Source: Pseudothermotoga thermarum DSM 5069 | GTDB lineage: Bacteria > Thermotogota > Thermotogae > Thermotogales > DSM-5069 | Assembly (NCBI RefSeq): GCF_000217815.1 | Contig: NC_015707.1 | Location: 1,104,014 to 1,168,013, forward strand | Length of the DNA stretch: 64,000 bases | Direction of reading: 5' to 3' | Shown here: in pieces, positions 35,668 through 43,135 of the stretch | How positions within the stretch are numbered: the stretch's first letter is position 1 | Layout of the letters: the number at the start of each line of letters is the position of its first letter | The notes under the pieces: model-generated | Database searches by the model: none | What the model saw: only the letters and a program-made list of their open reading frames with translations | What the model was told of the DNA's origin: nothing | Program-made: the position numbers and the translations under genes

Positions 35668-36495
35668 ATGACCGTATATGGAAACTTAAAACTCGCATAT
35701 ATGAAAGATGGTCAGCTGCTGAAGTTCTATATATGTCACAACACAAACGAAATTGCGTTTCATAAGTTGCTTACCAGGAAGCTAAGCTATGCATTCTTCA
35801 AGAAGATTTATACAGATTTGAAATTAGATAAGCTTGAAGACTTTGGAAAATATGTCATATACATGGACACTTTTGATGAATCACCAATCTTAGGTGATCA
35901 TTCCGGTGGAGGAATGCTGTTTTCAATTTATCTTTTGCAAGTTCTAGGGCAAAATAGATATAAGATTGAAAAAATGACGGGAGGATTTTTCTCATGCATG
36001 GAACAATATCCAGATACGATAGCTCCAATGCGTGGCATGTATTCACTTCTATGTAAAATCACTTTGGAAAATTCTGAAAGAAAGCATAAAATGCGGGAAG
36101 TGTTAGACAAACTCAATGAAGACAGACCACTTATAAAACGAATAATTGGTGATGAAGTAGCTCTTGAAGAACTTAGAGATATTTGCCCGGTAAATGTGAT
36201 TCAAAACTCAGAAAAGGTGCGAGATGCACTATCACTATGTAATACAGAAGATAATGATAGAGTGGATATCAGATTCTATATGGGATTAAATGATGACAGC
36301 CACGTTTTTGATTTAGGTTATCACAGAGATGAAAGTCGCAAACCAGATGATCCGATAAAAACTACGGAAATGGGAAGAGAATTTCCATATAATTATCTTT
36401 CTCCATCTGTAGTGTATTACAGAATAAGTTTAGGTTTTGGAGCAAAACTACTTATGCCAGAATTAAAGCAAATGCCAGAATTAGATGAAATGTGA
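35668..36495 (+). CDS. Unrecognised protein, probably C-terminal part of a frameshifted gene
   Basis: A 275-residue reading frame; in-frame codons without a stop extend back to 35563 (SSQDNLKLNVVDLFNNHIVY). It has no membrane segments and no motif I can assign. Features that can be seen are FYICHNTNEIAFHKLL near the start, GDHSGGGMLFSIYLLQVLG near residue 75 and an acidic C-terminus. Base composition is more AT-rich than the cas genes. It sits between the tnpB relic and the cas operon and may be an accessory or imported gene. Ordinary cytoplasmic protein is all that can be said. Confidence 0.5.
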   Translation: MTVYGNLKLAYMKDGQLLKFYICHNTNEIAFHKLLTRKLSYAFFKKIYTDLKLDKLEDFGKYVIYMDTFDESPILGDHSGGGMLFSIYLLQVLGQNRYKIEKMTGGFFSCMEQYPDTIAPMRGMYSLLCKITLENSERKHKMREVLDKLNEDRPLIKRIIGDEVALEELRDICPVNVIQNSEKVRDALSLCNTEDNDRVDIRFYMGLNDDSHVFDLGYHRDESRKPDDPIKTTEMGREFPYNYLSPSVVYYRISLGFGAKLLMPELKQMPELDEM

Positions 36496-37105
36496 CTATA
36501 GGAGGTGATCTGAACGCGGATACTTAAAAACAAGCATGTCAAAAGTGTATTGTTCGCAAGTGGAGTATTTTAGCTTGCTTTTTTCGGTTAAGAAAGCCTT
36601 GCTGTGCACAATTCCATTTAGGAAAAGTTCATGGAAAAGTGTCTATGATTTCGGGCGCTTACCTCACTTAGTACGATATCTTCGAGCGGATTAGTTTTTG
36701 AGCTTCCTTTCTTGTTTACCTTCGTTTCGAGCTTTTTAGAGGAAATCTCTCAAAGGAAGAATACGACCAAGAGATAAATCTTGTCCGCGACTATCTCTCC
36801 TCCTCGCAAAAACCCCACCTTCAAGCTTTCCTCGAAAGATGGAAAGGTTCTTCCCAAACATAGTTTTTTCACCTTCATTTTGCTTCTCTGTTTGCATGTG
36901 GCAAAATCGTATTATAAGATTAATGTGAACAGTGTATGAATTGCCTGCGCTTGCCAAATCGTGGGGGCTTGTATCTTTCGCAGTCTATGTTCTTAGCGAC
37001 ATATCTTTCAGGTGGATATAGCACTTGATTGGTAAAAATTTACCATCGAAAGTTGTGTAAAAGTTAATCTTCATAGAGATTCGAACACAAGGTAAATTTG
37101 AAGAG
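36496..37105. other. Gene-poor gap before the cas operon, with a short coding relic
   Basis: About 610 bp with no complete gene. A plus-strand open stretch of 53 codons (36702-36863) without a start codon reads RGNLSKEEYDQEINLVRDYL and ends GSSQT; it looks like the tail of a lost gene. The 16-bp palindrome described at 37030 lies near the right end. No clear sigma-A promoter for the downstream operon was found. Confidence 0.4.
37030..37045. promoter_or_regulatory. Palindrome upstream of the CARF-HTH gene, candidate operator
   Basis: TGGTAAA, AA, TTTACCA forms a 16-bp dyad 69 bp before the likely GTG start of the regulator gene. It is placed where an autoregulatory site would be expected. No other copy was noticed in the window. 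Confidence 0.35.
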
Positions 37106-37114
37106 GTGATAGCT

Positions 37115-37993
37115 GTGTTGGCAAGGAAAAAACGTGGTGGGAAATCTTCTGTCTTGATAGCCACTCTCGGCACTGAGCCACAGGTAGTCACGATCACTCT
37201 CGACAAACTGCTTGAACAAAAGTACTTGGTTGAAAAGGTCGTGGTGATTTACACCTCGGACAATAACGTTTCAAATGGCCTTGCAACGCTCAAGCAGGAG
37301 TTTTCACAGAACGAGAACTATTCTAACATCACCTTAACTTGCGAACCGGTTCAACATAACAATGTGATCTTAAGCGATTTCACTTCGGAAGAGGCTTTGA
37401 ACGCTTTATTTAGAACAATCTATAAAGTCGTAAGAGATGAAAAAAAGAGCGGTAGAATCGTGCATCTGTCCATCTCGGGTGGGCGTAAGGTGATGGGGGT
37501 CGTTGCCACCGTTGTAGCACAGCTTTTGTTCGGTGAGGAGGACAAACTTTGGTATTTGATCACAAAGAATTGGAAGGCTGGCTGTGAAAGAAAATTTCAT
37601 CTTGAACAACACGAGGAAGCTTGGCTTATAGACATGCCGGTCATACGTTGGTCTGAAGCGGATACCTTCATGGAACAGGTTGCACAGCTGAATGATCCCA
37701 AGGAAATCTCCATCTGGTACAAAAAACTGACGAAGAAGGCGAACCAACAAAAGCTTAGCGAATTTGTGGAACAGCACCTCGGAGAAAGGGAAAGACAGTT
37801 GTTGAAGCTTGTTTGCAAGGGACTTTCGAACGAAGAGATAGCAAGAGAGATGTACATCGAAAAACAAACCGTTGCGAACCATTTGCAGAACATAAACAAT
37901 AAACTAAGGGACTTTCTCGGCAAAGAGGATATGAAAATCAACAGAAAGGTCTTAATCACCATGTTCATGCCGATATTTGAATCCGAGGACTAA
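37115..37993 (+). CDS. CARF-domain protein with LuxR-type HTH, putative cyclic-oligoadenylate-responsive regulator
   Basis: About 292 residues. The N-terminal 200 form a CARF-like Rossmann domain: VLIATLGTEPQVVTITLDKL, VEKVVVIYTSDNN and the second signature HLSISGGRKVMGVVATVVAQ, most like the NE0113/Csx14-type CRISPR-associated CARF family. The C-terminus (residues about 225-275) is a LuxR/GerE-type helix-turn-helix: ERERQLLKLVCKGLSNEEIA followed by REMYIEKQTVANHLQNINNK. No nuclease motif is present, so it should bind DNA when, or unless, it binds a cyclic oligonucleotide. It lies first in the type I-B cas operon, 15 bp before the next CARF gene. GTG 37115 is preferred to GTG 37106 because GAAGAGG precedes it. 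Confidence 0.82.
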   Translation: MLARKKRGGKSSVLIATLGTEPQVVTITLDKLLEQKYLVEKVVVIYTSDNNVSNGLATLKQEFSQNENYSNITLTCEPVQHNNVILSDFTSEEALNALFRTIYKVVRDEKKSGRIVHLSISGGRKVMGVVATVVAQLLFGEEDKLWYLITKNWKAGCERKFHLEQHEEAWLIDMPVIRWSEADTFMEQVAQLNDPKEISIWYKKLTKKANQQKLSEFVEQHLGERERQLLKLVCKGLSNEEIAREMYIEKQTVANHLQNINNKLRDFLGKEDMKINRKVLITMFMPIFESED

Positions 37994-38008
37994 TTGGGGG
38001 TGAGAACG

Positions 38009-39151
38009 ATGAAAGCAGCAAAACTTATTTTCATGGTTTCAACAGTTGGTACAAGTCTGTTGACAAACGCGGCGGTGAAGGATCAGCAGCTTCAATCTTT
38101 ACTCAGAGAAACTGCCAACCTAAAGGAAAAAGATTTGAAAGAGGATCAAAAAGAGGTTCTTCAGAAACTCATAGATCAAGTTGGAAAAAGACTTGAGCTA
38201 TCCACTGTTCAGGAGATCAAACGCATGAGCGCCGAGCTGAATGGAATATTGAGCTACTTCAACAACCAAAAACCAGATCCAACAAGCATCCATGTTTTGA
38301 TGTCCACCGATACCTATCAAGGGATCAGCACGGCAAAGCTTGTTCAGGAACGTCTCAGGCAATTCGGTGTGGAAAATGTTCAAATCTTCACACCACCCAA
38401 CTTCGACGTTTCGACAACGAAGAATTTCTCAGAAGGGATGAAAGCCATCGTCAAATGGTGTTATGAGGTTGCAAAAGGCTACAGGGAAGAAGGTTATCAT
38501 GTCGTCTTCAACCTTGTCGGAGGGTTCAAAAGTTTTCAAAGCGTTATGAACACCTTGGGAATGTTCTACGCGGATGAAGTCATCTACATATTTGAAGCAC
38601 CTTCGGCGGATTTGATAAGGATCCCAAAATTACCCATAAAGATGGAAGATCAACCAATACTGAAAGAAAAAGTGGTTCTTTTTGCGATGATGGAACATTG
38701 CTACATTGCCGAGCCACACGAGGTTTCGAACATACCTGAGATATACCTTGAAAAAGACCAAAATGGTAGAGCAACCTTGAGCGAATGGGGCTTACTGGTT
38801 TGGAACGAGAACAAGTACGAGATCTTGAAAAACATGGAACTGGAAAAACTGACCTTTCCAAAAATCGTTTACGAGAAAAGTTTTCTGAAGGACTTTGAAC
38901 AGATCGCAAATTCCAAGCAAAAAGTTGACTTGATACTCACTCTTGCCAAAGTATCGGTGAACTATTCCGAAAAAGGGATTGCAGCTTTAAAAGCCGATCC
39001 TGGATTGTTATACGAAAACTATAAAAACCGTGAAGACAGACTTGGGCATTTCAGAATCAACGAAGGTTGGAGAGTCTCTTGCGAGGAAAGAAACGGTATG
39101 CTGTTTTTGAGGCACGTGGGAACACACGATTATGTCAACAGAAACCCTTAA
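38009..39151 (+). CDS. CARF-domain effector with RelE-like C-terminus
   Basis: A 380-residue protein. The start region LIFMVSTVGTSLLTNAA and the two ligand signatures VLMSTDTYQGISTAKLVQ (near residue 97) and FNLVGGFKSFQSVMNTLG (near 172) identify an APE2256/Csm6-type CARF sensor. After a helical linker the last 55 residues (RLGHFRINEGWRVSCEERNG then LFLRHVGTHDYV) resemble the RelE/ParE toxin core, with no HEPN R-x4-6-H motif. It is therefore probably a cyclic-oligoadenylate-activated ribosome-dependent or other mRNA interferase, an inference from fold. ATG at 38009 follows GGGGGTGAG. It overlaps cas6 codons slightly if the longer cas6 start is used. Confidence 0.78.
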   Translation: MKAAKLIFMVSTVGTSLLTNAAVKDQQLQSLLRETANLKEKDLKEDQKEVLQKLIDQVGKRLELSTVQEIKRMSAELNGILSYFNNQKPDPTSIHVLMSTDTYQGISTAKLVQERLRQFGVENVQIFTPPNFDVSTTKNFSEGMKAIVKWCYEVAKGYREEGYHVVFNLVGGFKSFQSVMNTLGMFYADEVIYIFEAPSADLIRIPKLPIKMEDQPILKEKVVLFAMMEHCYIAEPHEVSNIPEIYLEKDQNGRATLSEWGLLVWNENKYEILKNMELEKLTFPKIVYEKSFLKDFEQIANSKQKVDLILTLAKVSVNYSEKGIAALKADPGLLYENYKNREDRLGHFRINEGWRVSCEERNGMLFLRHVGTHDYVNRNP

Positions 39152-39164
39152 GGATGGTGGTTGG

Positions 39165-39914
39165 ATGAGGCTGACAATCACTCTTCAAAGCGATGAAAAG
39201 ATCAATCTTCCTGTGAATTACAATCACATGATCCAAGCGATGATCTACAACGTTATGGATGATCCAACTTTTCGAGCTTATTTACACGAACACGGTTTTG
39301 AGCTTGGAAAAAGAAGTTTCAAGATGTTCACCTTTTCTTGGCTCATGGGCAAAAGCGTATTTGAAGAATCGACAAAGAGAATAATCTTTGAACCGCCGGT
39401 GAAACTGGTTGTGTGTTCCCCAATGAACTCAATAATGCGTGAACTCGGTTCTGGACTTCTAAAAAAGAAATACATACGGCTCGGTGAGAATCTACTACAG
39501 ATAAGCGAGATAGCCACCATGAATAACGATGTCAACGAAAGCAGAATACGGGTGAAGATGCTTTCCCCGATAGTCGTCTACAGCACTTTCGAAAAACCCG
39601 ATCAAAACAAACAGACGCATTATTATTCGCCGTTTGAGGAAAGGTTTAACGAACTTGTGAAACAGAACCTCGAGAAAAAGTATTTCATCGTCTATGGAGA
39701 AAACCTCTCGGAGGATGGGTTCTTGATCGAACCTGTGAAAGTCGGCGGGAGACACTTTGTCATCACTTCCTACAAAAACACCTGGATCAAAGGTTGGATG
39801 GGAGAGTACGAACTAAGGGGAAATCCAAAGCTGTTGAAACTGGCGCTCGATGCAGGCTTGGGCTCGAAAAACTCTCTGGGTTATGGATGCTGCGAAGTTG
39901 TCCAAGGAAAGTGA
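39165..39914 (+). CDS. cas6: Cas6 CRISPR RNA endoribonuclease
   Basis: A 249-residue RAMP protein that cuts the repeat to make crRNAs. It starts MRLTITLQSDEKINLPVNYN (ferredoxin-fold first strand) and ends with the glycine-rich loop DAGLGSKNSLGYGCCEVV diagnostic of Cas6. A possible catalytic His is in NYNHMIQAMIY near residue 22. ATG at 39165 gives the proper N-terminus; the frame extends 33 bases further with no need. It is the only cas6 in the window and probably processes all arrays, since repeats are nearly identical. Confidence 0.92.
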   Translation: MRLTITLQSDEKINLPVNYNHMIQAMIYNVMDDPTFRAYLHEHGFELGKRSFKMFTFSWLMGKSVFEESTKRIIFEPPVKLVVCSPMNSIMRELGSGLLKKKYIRLGENLLQISEIATMNNDVNESRIRVKMLSPIVVYSTFEKPDQNKQTHYYSPFEERFNELVKQNLEKKYFIVYGENLSEDGFLIEPVKVGGRHFVITSYKNTWIKGWMGEYELRGNPKLLKLALDAGLGSKNSLGYGCCEVVQGK

Positions 39915-39955
39915 GGTGAAGAGTTTTCGGCAAATCCAAAGCAAGTTCGAAAAAA

Positions 39956-41458
39956 GTGAATACCAATCCACCAATTAAAGTGGATTACACTCCGACAGGA
40001 AACTTCTGGATAGACAATGGTTTAGTTCACCTTCTAATCAAAAAAGGACCTGGAATTTACCCCGCAAATGATCTTTTAAGAGAACTGCGGAACGACCTTC
40101 TTCAACCCACCGGTAAGATGGATCAATATTATGATCAGAATACCAAACAGCTGGTTACTTACCCAAAACTCGGTTGGATAGCCCCAGCAAGCCATTTCAT
40201 AAAGGTCAACGATACGTCGAGCAACAAAATCAGCGTTGCAGGCAAAGAATACAGAACCGCTCCAGCGAACCCAGAGCTGAATTTAAAATACAAATCAAAG
40301 ATAGCAGATTGCGAGATTTGCGGAACACATGGCTTGGTCGTTGACACCTCAATGTGGATCTTTCCAATGGTTGCGGCAGTTGACAAGTTTGGCAATTTCT
40401 ATTCTGGTTCCAAAAAAGGAACACTGCTCTGCCCTCGATGCGCCGTGGCCGGGGTGGCGTGTTATCTATCCCTCCTCTGGGTTGTGCAAGGTCGCCAGAC
40501 CTTGCACATCTTCCTGTTCCACGGAGATCTGAAAGACCTTGAACTATTGCGCAAAGAAGTGATTGACTATCTCAAACTGTCAGAAAGCAAAGCTGGAAAT
40601 GTGAAGCTTCCGTTCTACGGTGATTATCCACATGAAACAATTCTTGCGTTGCTGCTGGAATTGTTCTCACATATTGGTAGTTCCAAAACGCTTTCAGATG
40701 AGAGAAGAAAGATTTTGGCATCGATCTTCGGCGTGGAAACTGCTGCTGTTGGCTCAAAAGGCAGCAAACTGAGTTTGTATTGCTTGAGCGGATCGATTGA
40801 AGGTACAAGACAGGTATTTAAAGCGCGCCATCTTTCAAATATCACGCAACTTCATGCGCTTTATAAACTCTACGAAGGCTGGATCGCAGCATTGGCAGAT
40901 TCGCAGAATCCAAAGCAAGCTCTCACACAAGTGTTCAGGCAGTTTACAGTCAGCCAAAAACAGAGAGAAGAGACGATCTGGCGCGAAAAGATAGCCTGGG
41001 CAATTCTCGAATTCTCCGATCCGTTGCCGTATGTTGAGGATTACCTGTTTGAAGGCAAACTGAGAAGCGACAACAAGACGCCTCTTGTTTGGGGAACTGT
41101 GAATGTGATCGATTACTACTGCAAGGAGGTGCTTAGTATGGAGGAAAAACTGATAAAAGTACTCATGGGTTTTGGATCAAACCTTGGAAAACAGTCTGCT
41201 GAGAAAAAGGACATGAGCGTGCTTTATGCCTTAAGAAACGCGAAAAACGTTGAAGAGTATCTCAAAGTACTCAACGACGCGCAGTTTCGATTCGAAATGA
41301 TGGTTCCAAGGGAGATAGTTGAGCTTCAGGAAGAATCCAAGATATTCAACACACCTTGGGTGAGAGTGAAAACACTTCTGTCAATATACGCCATGAACAG
41401 CTATCTGAGGACCTTAAAGGGTGGAAACGAGGGACAAGGAGGCGAGAAAGATGAATAA
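39956..41458 (+). CDS. cas8a: Cas8a/Cst1-type (CXXC-CXXC) large subunit of type I-B Cascade
   Basis: About 500 residues. The family opening YTPTGNFWIDNGLVHLL and the paired zinc cysteines DCEICGTHG (near residue 119) and LLCPRCAVAG (near 160) identify the Cst1/Cas8a1 group used in Thermotogales type I-B systems. It recognises the PAM and holds the crRNA 5-prime tag. GTG at 39956 has no good ribosome site; GAGGTGA lies about 40 bases upstream, after the cas6 stop, with no usable start codon at the normal distance. Its 3-prime end overlaps cas7 by 8 bp. Confidence 0.88.
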   Translation: MNTNPPIKVDYTPTGNFWIDNGLVHLLIKKGPGIYPANDLLRELRNDLLQPTGKMDQYYDQNTKQLVTYPKLGWIAPASHFIKVNDTSSNKISVAGKEYRTAPANPELNLKYKSKIADCEICGTHGLVVDTSMWIFPMVAAVDKFGNFYSGSKKGTLLCPRCAVAGVACYLSLLWVVQGRQTLHIFLFHGDLKDLELLRKEVIDYLKLSESKAGNVKLPFYGDYPHETILALLLELFSHIGSSKTLSDERRKILASIFGVETAAVGSKGSKLSLYCLSGSIEGTRQVFKARHLSNITQLHALYKLYEGWIAALADSQNPKQALTQVFRQFTVSQKQREETIWREKIAWAILEFSDPLPYVEDYLFEGKLRSDNKTPLVWGTVNVIDYYCKEVLSMEEKLIKVLMGFGSNLGKQSAEKKDMSVLYALRNAKNVEEYLKVLNDAQFRFEMMVPREIVELQEESKIFNTPWVRVKTLLSIYAMNSYLRTLKGGNEGQGGEKDE

Positions 41459-42419
41459 ACCAAAGGCAGTCTGCATAGGTTATCTTTCAAAGGTTTCAGT
41501 CGGTAACGTGAATTCATCTCACACCGAAGGGAATGTAATAGTCGCCAAGAAAGTCACTTTACCGGATGGGAATTTCATACCCTACTACTCGGGGCAGTGC
41601 ATCAGAAGAATAATCAAAGACAGGTTTGAGGACTTCTCCCTTGAAGTCTCCGATTTGGCGGCTAAGGTCGAGAACAAACAAGTTCTCCCACCGGTAAGAC
41701 CTTGGGAATTCATCGACGAAGATCTTTTCGGCTACATGGAACCAGGCGGAAGGAAAAGAACATCCCCCGTTAGGGTCTCCGCGGCTATAGGTTTGTTCCA
41801 GTACCAAGGTGACAGAGACCTTGGAACAAGAAATTTCCAAAGATTCGGTCTGGAAGCCAGCGAAGGTGGAAATATGTACGAAACGGAGGTATACGCAAAC
41901 CTTTTCAGAGGAAACATACTCGTTGAATTGGATAGACTCGGAGTGTTCAGCGATTTGGAAATCGGTGAAGAAGCAGGGAAACACCTGAAGGACCTCGAAA
42001 GAGTTGAAAAGAATGGTCGAATAATCTGGGTATTACCAAAGGAAAAACGCGTTGAAAGACTGAAATGGCTGCTTGAAGCTGTGAAAACGCTTTGGGGTGG
42101 AGGAAGAACGGCAAGGCTGTTGAGCGATTTATCCCCCAAGTTCTTTGCATATGCCAAGCTGACAACAAAGCATCCTGTTTTTCTCGAATCCATCGAAGTT
42201 AAGTACTCCCAAGGAAAATACGAGTTGATCTTAGATCCACTCCTTTCAACTGTTAAGAAGTTTGGAGACTACGCCGATCGTTTTATCTTTGGTTTTGAGT
42301 CCGGTTTTCTTAGCAACGAAAACGATATACGGAAAGCTTTCTCGGAGCACAACAAAGTTACAGTATGCCACATTCACGAAGCCTTCGAAGAAGCGAAAAA
42401 GGATGTTGAGAGCATATGA
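41451..42419 (+). CDS. cas7: Cas7 (Cst2/DevR family) backbone subunit of type I-B Cascade
   Basis: A 322-residue RAMP protein forming the crRNA-binding backbone. It begins with KAVCIGYLSKVSVGNVNSSH and has the DevR-type segments GNFIPYYSGQCIRRIIKDRF near residue 40 and RTSPVRVSAAIGLFQYQGD near 103. ATG at 41451 follows ACAAGGAGG. It overlaps cas8a upstream and cas5 downstream (4 bp), as expected for a tightly packed operon. Confidence 0.93.
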   Translation: MNKPKAVCIGYLSKVSVGNVNSSHTEGNVIVAKKVTLPDGNFIPYYSGQCIRRIIKDRFEDFSLEVSDLAAKVENKQVLPPVRPWEFIDEDLFGYMEPGGRKRTSPVRVSAAIGLFQYQGDRDLGTRNFQRFGLEASEGGNMYETEVYANLFRGNILVELDRLGVFSDLEIGEEAGKHLKDLERVEKNGRIIWVLPKEKRVERLKWLLEAVKTLWGGGRTARLLSDLSPKFFAYAKLTTKHPVFLESIEVKYSQGKYELILDPLLSTVKKFGDYADRFIFGFESGFLSNENDIRKAFSEHNKVTVCHIHEAFEEAKKDVESI

Positions 42420-43135
42420 AGGCGTTGTGGGTCAAAGTCATAGCGCAGGCATGTTCCTTCAGACCTCCTTTGGATCATGTCTACCAAAGAACGTTGCCCC
42501 TTCCGCCACCAACGACAATTTTGGGTTTTGCCGGAGCAGCACTTGGACTTGAGGACAAAGCTATCTGGAGTCAAGAAAGTCCGTTGCTAAATGTGAAAGT
42601 ATCTGCACTCTTGTTGAACAAACCTGGTTTTGCGAAAGATATGTGGAAGATTCTGAAAATAGACAACTACAAAATCTCCGAGCGCTCTCCGTACTTTCGA
42701 GAAATGCTTTTCAACGCCCGCTACATGCTTGTATACGGCTCAGCCGATGAGGATTTTTTGAAGCGCTTGAAAGAAGCTATCCTCGATCCTGTGTACGCTC
42801 TATCGCTTGGCAGAGAAGACGAACTTGTGTTGGTGGAAGAGTGTGACATAGCAGAGCTGCAGGTTGGCGGAACAACCTTCTATGGAACAGCTCTTGCTGG
42901 GGATATATCCAAAATGAAATTCCACTGGATACCAAAAGGCGGCGTAAAGTTCGAACCTCCAATCTGCGAGAACATGCCTGTTGCTTTTGAAGTGGATAAA
43001 GATGGCAGACGTTATCCGAGATCAAAACAGCTTCTGACCTTTTTACCTTACGATTTGCACGTCGTGCTAAATGAACCAGTGAACTCTTACACCTTGGAAA
43101 TTCTCAAAGGAAGGAATTTCACATGGATGTCTTAG
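42416..43135 (+). CDS. cas5: Cas5 subunit of type I-B Cascade
   Basis: A 239-residue RAMP protein that caps the crRNA 5-prime end. The N-terminus reads ALWVKVIAQACSFRPPLDHV and the family segment PLPPPTTILGFAGAALGLED lies near residue 30. The position between cas7 and cas3 is the standard type I-B order. It overlaps cas7 by 4 bp and cas3 by 13 bp. Confidence 0.93.
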   Translation: MKALWVKVIAQACSFRPPLDHVYQRTLPLPPPTTILGFAGAALGLEDKAIWSQESPLLNVKVSALLLNKPGFAKDMWKILKIDNYKISERSPYFREMLFNARYMLVYGSADEDFLKRLKEAILDPVYALSLGREDELVLVEECDIAELQVGGTTFYGTALAGDISKMKFHWIPKGGVKFEPPICENMPVAFEVDKDGRRYPRSKQLLTFLPYDLHVVLNEPVNSYTLEILKGRNFTWMS

